A DNA stretch of 64,000 nucleotides from Rhabditoides inermis (lineage: Eukaryota > Nematoda > Chromadorea > Rhabditida > Rhabditidae). The position numbers and the translations under genes were made by a program. The stretch spans positions 368,501 to 432,500 of the forward strand of contig CAWZYM010000244.1 of the NCBI GenBank assembly GCA_963966185.1. The letters are read 5' to 3'. A model generated the notes under the pieces. That model did no database searches, was not told where the DNA came from, and was given only the letters and a program-made list of their open reading frames with translations. Positions within the stretch are counted from its first letter, which is position 1; each line of letters begins with the position of its first letter. Positions 51,780 through 64,000 of this stretch are shown one piece after another.

Positions 51780-53182
51780 CTCCTCTTCTTCCTCTTTCTG
51801 GTTAGTCCAACCAACGAGTGACACACTGGTGTGAATGGGTGGTTAGTTGGGGGTCGACCGGACACGCGATTCAACCGCTCGCACAAATCTCAGCCGGCAA
51901 TCGCCACCAATCCACAATTGTCACACAACACGCGCGAGAGAGATGCAAATCGGGAAAGTGTGAAGGAGGAAATAAGAACTGAAGATCACTCAGCTGACAA
52001 TCAAGCCCGAAACGCGATCGCATTTTCGCCGAGATTAATCACGAAACACAATATAAAGTTAATATCGCTGTTAGGCATGCCATGCGGTACAATAACACTT
52101 GTCAAGCTGTACACACAAAACATGCGAATATGAAAACGAGCGAGAATAGAACGGCCACAAAAGGATGGCGCTCTCATTTCAGACTATACGAGAAAGGCAA
52201 ACACAGCTCATCAAACGAATAGCACGACTATCATTACATGAAACAGAAACGTGGCAGCTGGTGTGGACTGGGGTCAGTCGGCTGCACGCAACGTGGTGAT
52301 AGAGCACCCTCAGGCAGCGAGAGACAAGAGGGCACAGAAAGCGAGAGAAATCAATACAGCCACACCCCGCACTCACTTGCCGTGGCAAATGACCGTGGCC
52401 GACAGCTGTTCCATTTTCTCAGGGCAAGAATACTATGCAAATGAGAAGAACATCAAAACTAATTCAAGATATTACATTCAGTAAATACTTCGGAGTGAGC
52501 GACCGATAGATAAGTGATTGGGCAGCGTTATCGTGTTTATCGTTTATCACATTCAAGAGCACATATGATGCATCAGAGAGAGGAGGGGGAAGAGATCGAT
52601 AAAAGATGAGGGGCCGGTCGGACCGTGTCCGGTTGGGGTGAGAACGTGAGAAGAGCACAAAGACGGACCACGTCCGAATACACAGATACAACGATAACGA
52701 ATCGGGTTTGTGTTGTGTGGAGAGAGGCGACATGACTAACGGGACCGTTTCGGCGACACCCGCCCCTAGAATGGAGCACCGGCGACATACGTGATCATCT
52801 ACCGATAAGAATTCGAATTTCATTTACAGCTAATATACTGCACGGGACTGCTAAGGAAGGGCTGAGGAACATAACCACTATGATGCATCAGAGAGAGGAG
52901 GGGGGAAGAGATTCCCTCGTGTATGAAATGCACAACACAAATCCGTCATGAAACCGTAATGCCACGCACCAAAAACAGATAAGGAGAAAGGGGAAAGAGA
53001 AAATAAACAACCGTGGCATAAGGCCGTCCCAAAATATACAACGGAATTCTACAAATAGACTAGAGACCACACAACAATATCACCACTAAGTAAGCAAATC
53101 ACATAAAACATGACTGAAGTATAATTCATAGGAATATGCATGAAAAACAGTACTGAATGAAAGTGATCGTCAAGAAACACGA
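51780..53182. other. intergenic DNA upstream of the GMD gene
   Basis: No coding exon was recognised. A direct repeat of about 30 bp (TATGATGCATCAGAGAGAGG...) occurs at about 52564 and 52879. The 3' end of the SLC35B4-like gene must lie in the right part. Confidence 0.4.
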
Positions 53183-53326
53183 TCAGAAGAACATATTGGA
53201 GTAGAGGGCGCTTCCCAGAAAGACGAGGGCTGTTCCGACTGCGTGGTGGAAGGAGAACGGGGAGCCAAACACGTACACTGACACGAGCAACGAGACGAAC
53301 TTGCGCACTGTCAGCACCTGAAACGA

Positions 53327-53365
<39 letters not shown>

Positions 53366-55429
53366 CTTCTCTCTTCTCTCTTCTCTCTTCTCTCTCTACC
53401 CACCATAGATACGGAGAGCGATGAGCAGACAGATGTTAGTCGATACACGTTCGTCACGCACACAAACCTCAACACTAAATTAATAACCATCTTTGAATTG
53501 ATCTGAATGATCACGTATTATCAGACTAACGTATACCAAATTACAAAACTGTGATATAAATTTCCACTCACTGCAGCACGACAAAGACTGCAATGAAGAA
53601 GACGTTGCGAGGGATGCAGCAGTCGACTCCGAGAATGTGTAGAGAGGGCGAGGAGAGGGCGGCAGAGGCAGTCGACGACACGTCAGCGCCCAACAGAGCG
53701 TAGGCGGGGATGGAGAGGAAGTGCTGGACAGGGAGGGATCAACGGCTGGCTCACCCCCACCCACCACTTGAAACATGAGCTCGTTGTAGTGCTTGCCGTG
53801 CGTCCGGTACACGTTCTCCTGCATGATACCCAGGTACGCACTCATGAACAGAGCAGTCAGCATCAGACACACACCTGCAACGACACACTCGTACAACATA
53901 TACTTGCTTATCATTACACCTATCATATATCACTTATCAGCCCCCTCACCGACCGATGGCGAATGGAGGGAGGGGGAGGAGTTGTGTCCATGCCGGGGGG
54001 CTTCCGCTCATCCGATCAGTCGACGACGCCAGAGTGAAGATCGCTGCAACACATCCCAAAATCGGGCTCAAATCTCTCTCCTCTCTCTCTTTTCTTTTTT
54101 TAATGTTTCACATGTTTCTTTCACTGTTGAGTGTTCATTGTTGAGTATATTTGCGAGCACCTACCGATTCCGAATGAGACGACGATCACTGCGAGTATCT
54201 GTCTAAGATCGTACCTCCTCTGCTGCACGAATGCGGATAGAATCATCGAAGCGATCAGAGAGCCCTGAAACATGAAACAAAGTTACCGGAAAAAATTCTA
54301 AAATTTCGTTTATAAACCAAGAATGCCACGTAAAAGAATATTCTAGAATAACAACTTTCATAATTGATTCATATTCATAATTATAATTAATTCATATTGT
54401 ATTTTGTACTTAGCCTCCAACTTTCAATCGCTTGGATGATCAAAGACGTTACGTTCGATTTCTATGGTAAAATTCATGAAACTAAACAAAATACGCTCTT
54501 TCTGATAGTGTGTACCGCTGCCGTTGTCGCGGGGCGAAACATTATCGAAAAATTCAAAAATATGCAAATTTTCTACTTTTTAGGTCATAACTTCCTAACA
54601 CTTGGGTTAATCAAAAATCATTTTATATGAAAAGTGTTTCAAAATGTTAATACAAATCGAACGAGCTATCGAAATGTCATTTTGGACCAAAACTGACTGA
54701 TTTGAGGTAGTGGTCCCTTAACTGATCAAATTTGCATAATGGACCAAAACCACTGATACCACCTTATAGAGCACCCTTGAAAACCCCTATGTGCCTCCAA
54801 TATGTGCATACAACCAGCTCCTAGGTCCCACTTCGTCCGACTCTTACGCGGAACGTGTGATATACGAGTAAATATACATGGTCTAATAAAGGCGTGCGTA
54901 TCAATGCAATGATTAGATGAGTGATTGTCTTGCCTAACCAAAACAGCGTACCGATCTGAATATGATGAAGAGGGGCATGGAGACATTCATCGACAGCGCT
55001 ATGTTGTTGATGGTGGTGGAAAGGAAGAATACGGCGACGATAGGGATACATGCCCTGCAACACGTCATTAACAGCATGTGTAGGTAGCCATTTACTTAAG
55101 ACTGCATCACGCAATTGTTGATAGTCTCTCTCTCTTTTGCAGACTCACCTGATGGGTATGTGTTGCTTGGCGGTTAGCCATCGTTGGTGCACCACCAGAC
55201 CGTACGAAGCTATGAACACACAAGACGCCAGAGATAGAAGCGCGATCGAACCGGGAATCTCCCTAATACAACAACCATTCAAGTGTGTTCAAATCGAGAC
55301 AGAAACCAATAAACAGCACAATACAGCCAACCGCCCTATATTGTGAAAAACTCACTTTTGCATGAGTTCTGTGGCGGCCTGACAGCCGACACAGCCTAGC
55401 AGGGTCGACGATGTCACACTCCAAGACAT
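53183..55429 (-). CDS. SLC35B4-like nucleotide-sugar transporter
   Basis: Exons 5' to 3': 55356-55429, 55149-55262, 54952-55054, 54165-54264, 53954-54043, 53768-53874, 53572-53723, 53404-53467, 53183-53317. All phases close to 312 residues; human SLC35B4 has 331. Family landmarks are present in order: IPIVAVFFLSTTINNIALS, NVSMPLFIIFRSGSLIASM, AYLGIMQENVYRTHGKHYNE, NVYRLTSVCSSLSVSMVLTV and RKFVSLLVSVYVFGSPFS. Such proteins carry UDP-xylose and UDP-GlcNAc into the Golgi or ER in exchange for UMP, through ten helices. It lies about 1.9 kb beyond the GMD gene on the same strand; both serve glycosylation, but shared regulation is not shown. Intron 3 contains a MITE relative. The C-terminus lacks the basic tail of the human protein. 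Confidence 0.93.
54405..54856. mobile_element. diverged copy of the MITE-like element
   Basis: Inverted and diverged relative to 47577-48134: AACTTTCAATCGCTTGGATG, then GAGGTAGTGGTCCCTTAACTG, then TCGTCCGACTCTTACGCGG match the complement or the right end of that element. It is located in an intron of the SLC35B4-like gene. Confidence 0.65.
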
Positions 55430-55794
55430 ACTGCAAATATCGTTCACTCACATTCTAAACTTCTACGAGATTCACAATGTAATAGACTAGTCTACAACGT
55501 TTGGTGCAACGTTTTATCATCTCAGAAAAAATCACAGCAAACCAGTTTAAGAAATGTTTATAAATACATATCACACATTCACATGCTTCACAGTCGCGAG
55601 TAACATTTGGGCGCAGAAATTGGTCTACTTTGATCAATATCCAATAAGTATATATCTGTGCAAACACCGGAATATAAAATCAACATATTCACAGGTACAA
55701 AGATACAAACGAAAACACCCGAAAGGGATATGCACACAATACTAGACAATCACAGTTGCACAACCGTCTCATTCGCTTGGCTACTCTCACGCAG

Positions 55795-58700
55795 TCAATT
55801 GTTCACATCGAACAGCGAGTTGTCCAGTGCGTCGTCTATGAACTGTTCGAGGGTGGGCGAGGGGGTGTCGTTGTCGAGGATGTGGAGGAGCTTGGCAGAG
55901 GGGGTGGGAGAGGCGAGGAGGGGCCGGAGTGTGTCGGGGGACACCGAGCCGGGGCGAGACGAGGGCACACTCGCCTCTCGCCACGCCTGCCCACTCTCCC
56001 CGCTGCCCCCACTGTCCTCCCTCTGCTCCTCTGTCGGCGTCTCTCCGGCGGGTGTCGTCTCCCCTGCGGGTGCGAGGCTGGCGCGCGACTCGCTCCGAGA
56101 ATGCAGCGACCCCGTCGACACTGTCTCGTCGTCCTTCTCACAACAGTCCTGCAACACCCATTTGCGAGCACACAGTCAGGCACATATGCAAAACATCACA
56201 TCACTACTTGCTACTTCATCCCCGCATATTTCCGAGTAACTGGTTGCAAAATGACAACTACAACGATCACACCTAACCACCTAACCTGACGCGCTCTTGT
56301 GCCGTGTCTCTGAAACACGTCTCTCCCCCCGGTCTTGTCTACGACTCGTCCTGACCACCAACCTGTAGTGCGGCGCAGTAGTGTAGCATGACGACAGCCA
56401 GTGCCTGCAGTCTCTCCTCCAGCCTCTCGAACTCCTCCCTGTCAGTCTGCATGGCAGCCAGCCGGGCCGCCTTCGTCTCCCGGATAGCGCGCTGCACCTT
56501 GTCGATCTAAAACAGACCATATCCATCCAGTATGCCCATAAAGAGAAACAAAGAGTCACATCTACACCGTCTGTAATCCGGAGCATATCCCATCTCCGCA
56601 CCACATTGCCAAACATCTCATTTCCCTCTGTCTGTTCACCTGTTCGTTGACGCTGGCCTGTCTCTCATGCCCGGATAGCTGCTCGAATATGTGTACCCCC
56701 AGGCGCTTGGCATTCCGGATCGTCTCTTCGTTAAACGAATCGCCTGGTTGGAAAAACACCTGAAACACACATACACGTCGATTGCATGTATATCTTAACG
56801 ACACGAGCCACGCGAACTCAGCAGCCATACAGTACTGCAAAGTAATTTTGCATCAGGCTAGAGATGCAGCCATGCAGCGCACGGTGCGACAGGTGAACAG
56901 ATGTCCATGGAAGTAATTTTAAATTTTCGTAGCGTCACTCGTTTAAAGACCCAGTGGCCTATTTCTGACGATTTTCAATCAATTATGCGCCACGAAACGA
57001 TTATTCAAATACAGGTTGAACGAAAGTTTCAAGTGCGCGCGGTGATTAGAAACGATCAGCAGACCGCTCTGAACCTGGAGCCTGAACGCAAATTTTCTAA
57101 TTCCAGCCTTTCTGCGCTCTCTTCTCTACGCGTGCTCTCTCGCAATCCCTTGATGCATCTACCGTCGGCAAAGGGCCGATGAACGGGCAGCGGAGAGCAA
57201 ATAGGCCCCTGTATCTTAAAATCTTTTGCGGACAAATTTTCCGCCGCATTACTAGAGAACTTTTAATTTCGGCATCGCGAAAGCGAAATATCGCTGTGAT
57301 AACTAGCAGGGCAATTGATGTGCCCATATTGTACCTGGTTGATGAAGGGCGATCCCTCCAGGTGGGGCACAATGTCCGAGAGGTACATGTGGATGTTGGT
57401 GACCGGCGACTGCGGGCTGTCTGTCGTCCGAGTGCCCACACTATCCGCATCTCAACACAAATACTATCAAACTAATCACACACACAACCCAACTCCATCG
57501 CTTCAACAACCGTTCTTTCAATTTCATCAATCGCTCAAGAGCTGCAACAAGAGTGGTCTATCCTTCGCCCCTCTACCTTCCCCTTCCCCTCCCTCACTCA
57601 CCTCCATCGCGCTCGTCCTTCTTGCTGGTCGCAGGAGTTGTTCCTCCTCTCCTCCACACACTGAACTTCTCCGTCACCTTGTTCTTGATGCGTGTTCGTC
57701 TCGAGAGCTGTGTCTCATGCGTCTCGCCGCCTGCTCCCGCTGAAATCATCACATACAGAAGCTGCTTTAACTAGTTATGAAACTAGACCACCCGGAAAGG
57801 TGGAGAAGACGTACAAAGAATTAATTGAATGGTAACAATTAGTCAACTCAGTATTCCGTATTTTTATTAACAGAATAGTTAATTAACAGTTCGTTATTAA
57901 AATCATTGTGTATTGCGTATTTATAAATTCCACTCAATTCTTGGAACATGGATAAAACATAATCACTAAACTAACAAGAAGGGCGACAACCACCCTCGCT
58001 GATGGAGAAATCGGGAGTGAAGAAAAGAAAGAACTCCATCACTACCTCGTGTTGTCATTATCAGGTGGACCAATCAGCGATCGACAACCGAGCGAGTACT
58101 CGCTGTGATTCGAATTTACATAATTATATAAAATCGTGTTGGAGTGTCTTGTGGCGAGTATAAAAACTGCAAAAAAAACACTGACAGCAGCGAAGATAGA
58201 ACTACCGACCGTCATTTCCGATTTCCTAACTCACTAACCATTCCGCCGCGCTGCTGTTGTTTGACAGGTCGTTTTCAAGAGTAGTCTATTCGGTGCGGGG
58301 CCAAATCCCCTTCAAAGTGCTATTTTGGAAAAGTTATGTGTATGTCATCAAATATCCAAAACACTTTCATGGGAAGGAATCGAACCCGTTGGCTGCACGC
58401 AGCGATTGCGCGCTGGCGGCGCGCTCTACCACTGCGCCATTGAGGTTCATGCTGAGAAGGCATTGAGTTTCGATGATATGTTTGCTCGTTATGTGTCATC
58501 ATTCTACACTGAAGAGGCCAGTGGAGCTAGATGGGCTCTCTCTTCGATCTCTTAGCCACTGCCTCTATGGCGCAGTGGTAATGCGCGCCGCCAGCGCACA
58601 ATCGCTGCGATCTGTCCATGGGTTCGATTCCTACATATGGAAGCGTTTTGGATATTTGAAGAGATACACGTTGTGTTGCACAAAACTGCACAACATGTGA

Positions 58701-61700
58701 AAAGTCACGGATGGCATATAGGATCCAGTCCGACTATATCTCTTCGGTCACGTCTCACAATCTCGTTGAACATGTACTTACACTATCACTGGCTGCACCT
58801 CTTTGTTCACTCTTCCTTTTTGAGAGCGCTTATATATATATATATATATATAAAACTCTATTTGAGGGTAATTAGGAAATTCGTGGTGTCTGGTGTCATG
58901 GTGTCAGGCGTTATTTCCTAACTGCCCTATTTGAGTCTCTCTTTTTCTCAGACTCTCTTATATATTGTGTCTTGAGTAGAGGTTGAGTGGAAACTGACAT
59001 GTTACGCCATGGGGCGTGGTGGCATGTGTGTTCGGTGCATTAGGTGCCTCGCCACACAAGTTTTTTTTCTCATGATGCACAATCAAATAAACTATTAAAA
59101 AAATGGAAACCTAGGTTTCCGTAAACTAGCAAACTAGCGTATTAAAAAAAGTTTGTTTATCAGCAGATTCAAGTTATTCAACCGTCGACCTAGCCAATAA
59201 GGGGACTGACCTAAAGCTCTCGAGTACAAGTCGCTAGCTGCTTACAAGGGGTCCATCGATGAAATTAATGAATTTGGATCAGATGACGTCACAGACTTCT
59301 GACTAGAGGCTCACGAAAGTTGTGAGGGTGGTCGTCACTCCACCGTGACTAGCGGTACATTATTAGCCGCCGAGAGGGCTGAACCCGGGACCTTCCGCTT
59401 GATAGCTGCGCGCACATCCACTGCGCTAGCCACCCCCCTTTTACAGTTGTGATTGTATCAATTATTCAATCAATCGTTTATCTGGAATCGTTATATCTGA
59501 ATATGACAACACAATCATAATGATATGAAGCATATAGTAGTGCCTAAGATGCTAGATACATAATAGGCTAACGCCGGGGAAAGACAGGTAGGTGACGAGG
59601 TTAGTGGTGGAAAGACGATACTTGATTGATATTCATTCCCGGACCATTAGAGTACTATTCTTGACGTGTAGAGTGTAGAGCTCCGGGAACTCCTTTGCTT
59701 CCATGCCAATGAGTATCTCCTCGCGCCATAGCTGCTTTCACGTGAGGGTACTTCCCGCCGCCTCACTGGTTTCTCGGAAAGGATTCTTGTCGATGACCGA
59801 ACATTCGGCGGCGGTGGGGCAAAATGAGGACCCGACCGCACGCCGCGGGGAAAAGAAGTTGTGATTGTATGGCTATATTTAACTGTCATCATTTCAAAGA
59901 GAAATGACAGTTAGTCTATAATAAAATTTCATTTCAAAATGAGCACATACAAAGGGTATTGCCACATTATCAATTCCATCTGCACACAATATTTCCTGCT
60001 TTAAGTATACATTTATTTCTGAACTGTCAGTTCCAGACTCGTGATATTCATAAATAGATTAAGCTCTAATCAGATTCGAGCGCCAACGTCGAAACGAAAT
60101 CCGACCTAACAGAAATGTATGAAACGTTATTTCTCCATCCAAGATTCGTGTGCATAGTGTTTCATTTGTGGTATTTATCGTTATAATTTAAAATAAGAGT
60201 GCGAGTTTCGCTATGAACACATGGTTTCTTCCGGCGCATAACCCAGGTGCATACTACTTTAACACTGTTCGAAACTCTTGGGGATGGATCCCCATGTACA
60301 TCCCACCACTATTTTGGATCACCATCTATGTACGAGATAAGAGCCTCATCAGAAGATATCATGTATGTCCTGAATTAAAATTAAGAAAATTGAACAATAC
60401 TTTCAGTCTGCATCGTTTATCATTTGGGCAACATTCTTTGGCTACTTCTTTCGAGCGTGTTCTGATTACTACATACTAATCCGATTAAACGCAAACAACC
60501 TACAAGATGTAACCATTACCGTACTAGAATGCTCGGCTTTGCGCCTAATTCTCTTCTGCCTTCAAGGCAGCGCAATAGGTGCGCAGTGGGTGAGTCGACT
60601 TACTGCTTTACAAATTATAATAACAAAGGTTCACGCGTGGCGTCGATTAAACATCATGGTCGTTGACCGGAATGTCACCAAGATCGAGATCGTCATTGTA
60701 TTCCTCCTCGTACTATCACCTTTCGTCGTAGCAGTAATCTATTCTCTCTTCATATCGTCTCATCTCGTCTCTATTGACTATTGCGACAATATGCTCGGAG
60801 GAGGACCGCAGATCGTGAGACATAAATTATGAAAACTGTAAATGTGACGTATCAGAACATGTTCTATTATATGATATGTCTTATTTCACTTGTGTTTCTT
60901 CTCGATCTCGTCGTTGTTGCGAAATTATTCATCATTTCACACATGAAGCGAATACGAAGAATATCACTCTTTGCAGACAACACACAGTGAGTTGAGCGCA
61001 TTTTGATCGCAACTTTTTTTTAACACGATTATATTTTGAAAAAGAATAAGAGTGTGAAAAGCAATTTCACAAAATGACACTGGCAATGCCAACGTAATTA
61101 GGCCCGATAAATGTCGTTACTTAAAGACGTTAAATGGAGCAACTTAATAGTAGAAACTTCGTTTGATAAACTTGCAGGTCCATGGACTTCGAGATCTCTG
61201 TGGCCATCAGTCTGCTGGTCAACTCGACAATTGTCCTTTGCGGATACGTGCCCAGTCTTCTCGTTCCCATGCTCATCGTCAGTGGTAAGAAATGAGGATG
61301 TGCGGCATTTGTATTCTTATTCTTTGTCTCTCTCTAGGCATATCTGTGCCGCCGACGGTCGATCTCGTCATCTCGATAGTCACCAATGCACTCGCCATCA
61401 GTAGTCCCTTCTTTATGATGATGTCCATTCCCTCTCTCCGGCAACACTTCACTCGCAAGCCTCCCGGGGTCGTTCGAAAACTCACGCATACACGTGCCAG
61501 TGACATGACTGCTATTCAATAATCTACAAAAAAAAATACCAAATAAACTAATCATGTGATGTGAAGGTGTGTGTCGATGTTTAAAAATAAAATAAAATGC
61601 ACAATCAAGACATCTGCTCTAATTACCTGCTTGAATACATAGGTTGATTTCAGCTCAATATTTTTCGTCAAAAACAATATGTTGTCCTACAGTACACTCA

Positions 61701-63738
61701 ACTGTTGGACAGAATTTTTTTATCTCACGTTCACAGTTCCTAATCGCAGCTGTCACCATACCTAGCTAGCCTAGAGGTAACGCTCTTGTTTGACATATAC
61801 TCGCGGGTTTAACTCTCGCTGGTGAAGCAAAGATTTGAAAACCTCACTGAATGAGCTCTAATCTGTCTCTAACCACCTTAATGTCTCTCTTGAAAAGCGG
61901 GAAACTCATTTGCGAGCCGACAATATAGGCAACTGCATGAAAATTAAGAAAACAGACGATGAATTGTTCCAGTTGCTCAAATGTAAAAAAAAACTAAACA
62001 CGCTCATTTGATCGCAAATGTAGAGCCAAATTGGATCATTGTTTGCTTCCTTCCAGCCAAATTGGATCATTGTCAGCGCATATTATGTGAAATTCACAAA
62101 AGAAGAAACAATGGTTAATTATGCACCGACATTCATTTTCAGATATGTAATTTCATTTGGGGTTGGGCTATAAAGCATTACGATTGTGCAGTTCACCATG
62201 GAAATCTGGTTTGAAGAAGCGCACTATCCGGCAGCGTACTATCGCAATGTTGTCCGCAACACAATCGGTTGGATACCTCTCTACATTCCTCCGATGTTGT
62301 GAATATTTTTTGTATATTCGGGACAGAGATACGCTCCGAAAATACACCTCAACCGTCTCACTCATAACATGGACGACGTTCTGCTGTTACTTTCTGCGTG
62401 CATGCACCGACTACTATCTTCTAATTCAATACCAAATATCGTCTGGAAAAGATGTACCGACAACAGTGATAGGTTGTTCTCTCCTTCGCTTTCTTGCAGC
62501 CAAGACTCTTTCTTTCGCGATAAGCGCGCAGTGGGTCAACGCGTGGCGCCGAGTCAACCTTCTCATTTTTGATCGAAACGTATCCATACCGAGACTCGTT
62601 TGCATGCACATATTTGTTTTCTGTTAGTTTGTTGTTGGCGGCACTCCATCATACTTCAATTCTTCAAAACCGAGAGCATTGGATATTTGTGACAAAATGC
62701 TTGGCGTCGCTGAACAAACTGTGATTTACAAGAACGTATTTAGTTTTAAGATAATTTCTCTGTTCAGATTCTTGCCGAGTGTGCGGTTGTGATGTCGCTG
62801 ATCACATTTATACAGAACATGGCTGTAGTACTGAAACTAATATTTTATAGACAGAAGACCAGACAAATGTTTACATCTAACCACAGGAACAAACGGTAAT
62901 AAACAATCTATTAAATTCTATTGTTGAATTTAGATTATCCGACTTCGAATTGGGAGTAGCAATCGGTCTTTTCATAAACTCTGCGATTGTGTTCATCGGA
63001 TTCGGCATAGGTCTACTCATTCCCATACTGATCATGAATGGTGACCGAGCATGAAAAGCTGTCCGTTACTCGCTTATTTCAGGTATCACTCTGCCTAATC
63101 TCATCGATGACTCCATCTCACTCGTCACAAATGGACTGGCAATCAGCACTCCACTCTTTCTAATGCTCGCTATTCCATCGCTACGCAGAATCGCGTTCGA
63201 AAGACGAAAAACAACTCAAGCCTCTTCAATTACCGCCTAAAATATAGAATAAGAGTTTTCGAATAGTCCCAATGCATAATGTACTTAATAAAAAATATCG
63301 ATTTGAATAAAGACTTCATTCGACGTTTGGCTAGTAGTGGCCTAATCTCTATATTACCCTATCACAAATTCACAACGTCATTCAAAATTCACTGGGATGG
63401 TCGCCAATGTACATACATCCCGCCCATCTTCTGTATAGTGCTGTACCGTCGCGATAAAACTCTTCGCAAGTATCTCTCAACTGTGTAGCTCATCACATGG
63501 ATGACGTTTCGTTGTAACTTCCTCCGAGAATGCACCGAATACTACGGAACGGATTCATTCGGTTCTGGTTGACAACCGGACAAGATGCACAGACAACAGT
63601 CATCGAGTGTTCGCTAACACGGTTAAACAGTGTTTGTAAGAAGGAGGAGATGGGATACTTACCCCTCCAAGGCTGGCTCTTGTCCACACTCATCGCAGGG
63701 ATGACACTAGTCGTCGGCAGTTCGTCGGGACGCTCCAT
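55795..63738 (-). CDS. unrecognised gene with coiled-coil region
   Basis: Exons on the minus strand: 63663-63738 (from ATG; acceptor at 63746, so it may have more 5' sequence), 57602-57739, 57335-57450, 56640-56759, 56363-56506, 55795-56148 (TGA at 55795-55797). All joins, including the long one from 63663 to 57739, agree in phase. Landmarks: RIKNKVTEKFSVWRRG, NIHMYLSDIVPHLEGSPF, FNEETIRNAKRLGVHIFEQL, a charged helix with heptad character (AIRETKAARLAAMQ, EEFERLEERLQALA), and a Ser/Pro/Glu-rich C-terminus ending IDDALDNSLFDVNN. I do not recognise the family. The first intron of about 5.9 kb contains receptor genes on the other strand. Linking exon 63663-63738 to the rest is an inference from phase. 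Confidence 0.65.
57740..58330. other. AT-rich intronic DNA
   Basis: No exon or repeat family was recognised, apart from an AT-rich stretch (57800-57960). Confidence 0.35.
58331..58737. mobile_element. palindromic element with divergent tRNA-like modules, second copy
   Basis: Same family as 39169-39636. tRNA-like modules at 58374-58443 (minus) and 58563-58632 (plus) read outward from a centre of about 120 bp. That centre is the reverse complement of the one at 39346-39464. The right arm ends ...GGATCCAGTCCGACTATA; the left arm is shortened. Confidence 0.8.
58738..60212. other. non-coding DNA with one tRNA-like module
   Basis: A minus-strand tRNA-like module occurs at about 59373-59440 (A box TGGCTAGCGCAGTGG, B box GGGTTCAGCCC). 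A short AT repeat lies at 58831-58851. Otherwise nothing was recognised. It lies inside the inferred long intron of the minus-strand gene and contains the promoter of the receptor gene that starts at 60213. Confidence 0.45.
60213..61522 (+). CDS. candidate seven-helix chemoreceptor
   Basis: Exons 60213-60362, 60407-60589, 60629-60814, 60856-60986, 61178-61284 and 61338-61522 chain in phase to 313 residues with a TAA stop. Hydrophobic segments give seven helices: around WIPMYIPPLFWITIYV, FIIWATFFGYFFRACS, LRLILFCLQGSAIGA, IEIVIVFLLVLSPFVVAVIY, FYYMICLISLVFLLDLVVVA, IVLCGYVPSLLVPMLIV and VDLVISIVTNALAISSPFFM. Length, topology, compact introns and a tandem paralogue fit nematode chemosensory receptors, but I cannot place it in a named family. 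The acceptor of exon 3 (AATAACAAAG) is poor; the paralogue is uninterrupted there. It is probably expressed in sensory neurons (inference only). Confidence 0.75.
61765..61826 (+). mobile_element. tRNA-like module
   Basis: A weak A box (TAGCCTAGAGG) and a B box-like GGGTTTAACTC at tRNA spacing, between two receptor genes. The terminal stem does not pair. No other feature was seen in 61523-62197. Confidence 0.4.
62198..63240 (+). pseudogene. seven-helix receptor pseudogene
   Basis: A paralogue of the receptor at 60213 in the same exon order, ending with TAA at 63238-63240. It starts MEIWFEEAHYPAAYYRN and reads well to IPLYIPPML, where TGA (62300-62302) replaces the expected Trp codon. About two bases are missing just after, so RDRDTLRKYTSTVSL continues in another frame. 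A second in-frame stop TAG lies at 62625-62627. Later exons (about 62767-62897, 62934-63041, 63083-63240) are well preserved. The recent damage and good remaining similarity show late inactivation. Confidence 0.82.
63378..63620 (+). pseudogene. receptor gene fragment
   Basis: A third, more decayed paralogue: YIPPIFCIVLYRRDKTLRKY is followed by an in-frame stop, then ITWMTFRCNFLRECTEYYG and DAQTTVIECSLTRL in shifted frames. No later exons are seen; sequence from 63663 belongs to a minus-strand exon. Confidence 0.75.
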
Positions 63739-63745
63739 GCGAACA

Positions 63746-64000
63746 CTGAAAACACATGTCAAACCACAGCTACATCACCACAAACAATACACCTTTTCGT
63801 GCAACCTATCCCATACCCATCAGAATAAACTTTGAAATCACCCTCGCTTCTCACTCTTACACCCATTCCAATTCCATAACAAGGATTTTTTTAAACATAT
63901 TTTGAACATCGCAGTATGGAAATCATAGAAAACTGCATTCTGCCTGACCACTCGCTCCCCTCTCTACCCACCCTTGACTGTTGAGAGTGGGTGCATGTTG
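63746..64000. other. window end, nothing recognised
   Basis: The minus-strand exon at 63663 is preceded by an acceptor (GTGTTTTCAG, 63746-63755), so the upstream part of that gene should lie here or beyond. No exon could be identified in these bases. Confidence 0.35.

Noticed and set aside
59647..59892. 81-codon minus-strand frame
   Set aside because: No splice sites, start context or recognisable motif; isolated in non-coding DNA.

Overview
The window is nuclear DNA of a nematode. Genes are split into many short exons with GT-AG introns and TTGCAG/TTTCAG-like acceptors. One complete gene encodes a cGMP-dependent protein kinase of the EGL-4 type, 778 residues once its 18 exons are joined. 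Other genes also match nematode or general animal families, and a small cluster of seven-helix receptors lies at the right end. Long CT/GA tracts in introns and repeated non-LTR retrotransposons would suit a diplogastrid such as Pristionchus, but the species is a guess.

Left part, 1-4.8 kb: a ~210-bp satellite (15 copies), then a displaced antisense copy of one egl-4 exon, a palindromic element with tRNA-like arms and a tRNA-like SINE. From 4.87 to 9.2 kb, on the minus strand, lie the 3' half of a HUWE1/EEL-1-like HECT ubiquitin ligase that stops just inside the HECT domain, and an unrecognised multi-exon gene. From 9.7 to 19.1 kb, plus strand, is a CCM2 (malcavernin)-like adaptor gene with an N-terminal PTB-like part and a C-terminal harmonin-homology part. 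A U6 snRNA-like sequence sits in its last intron.

Middle part: egl-4 (19.8-34.5 kb, plus) has an 8.5-kb first intron that holds an alternative first exon, a retrocopy, a 39-bp-TIR element and an antisense RTE-type retrotransposon with an open 832-codon frame. A compact PXMP4-like peroxisomal membrane protein gene follows (35.5-37.2 kb). From 37.2 to 43 kb is repeat-rich intergenic DNA.

Right part: a tandem segmental duplication (41.84-45.38 kb and 47.13-51.15 kb) carries the GDP-mannose 4,6-dehydratase gene. The right copy is complete (380 residues). The left copy lacks the N-terminal exon and the nucleotide-binding motif. Downstream on the same strand is an SLC35B4-like nucleotide-sugar transporter (53.2-55.4 kb, 312 residues), so two nucleotide-sugar genes are neighbours. 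A minus-strand gene of unknown function (55.8-63.7 kb) appears to hold the receptor cluster inside its first intron: one intact receptor, one pseudogene and one fragment.

Exon borders were chained by splice consensus and reading phase. In egl-4, PXMP4, GMD, SLC35B4 and the intact receptor every phase closes. In the EEL-1-like gene and the unrecognised gene at 7.6-9.2 kb they do not, which means real decay, sequence errors or wrong exon choices.
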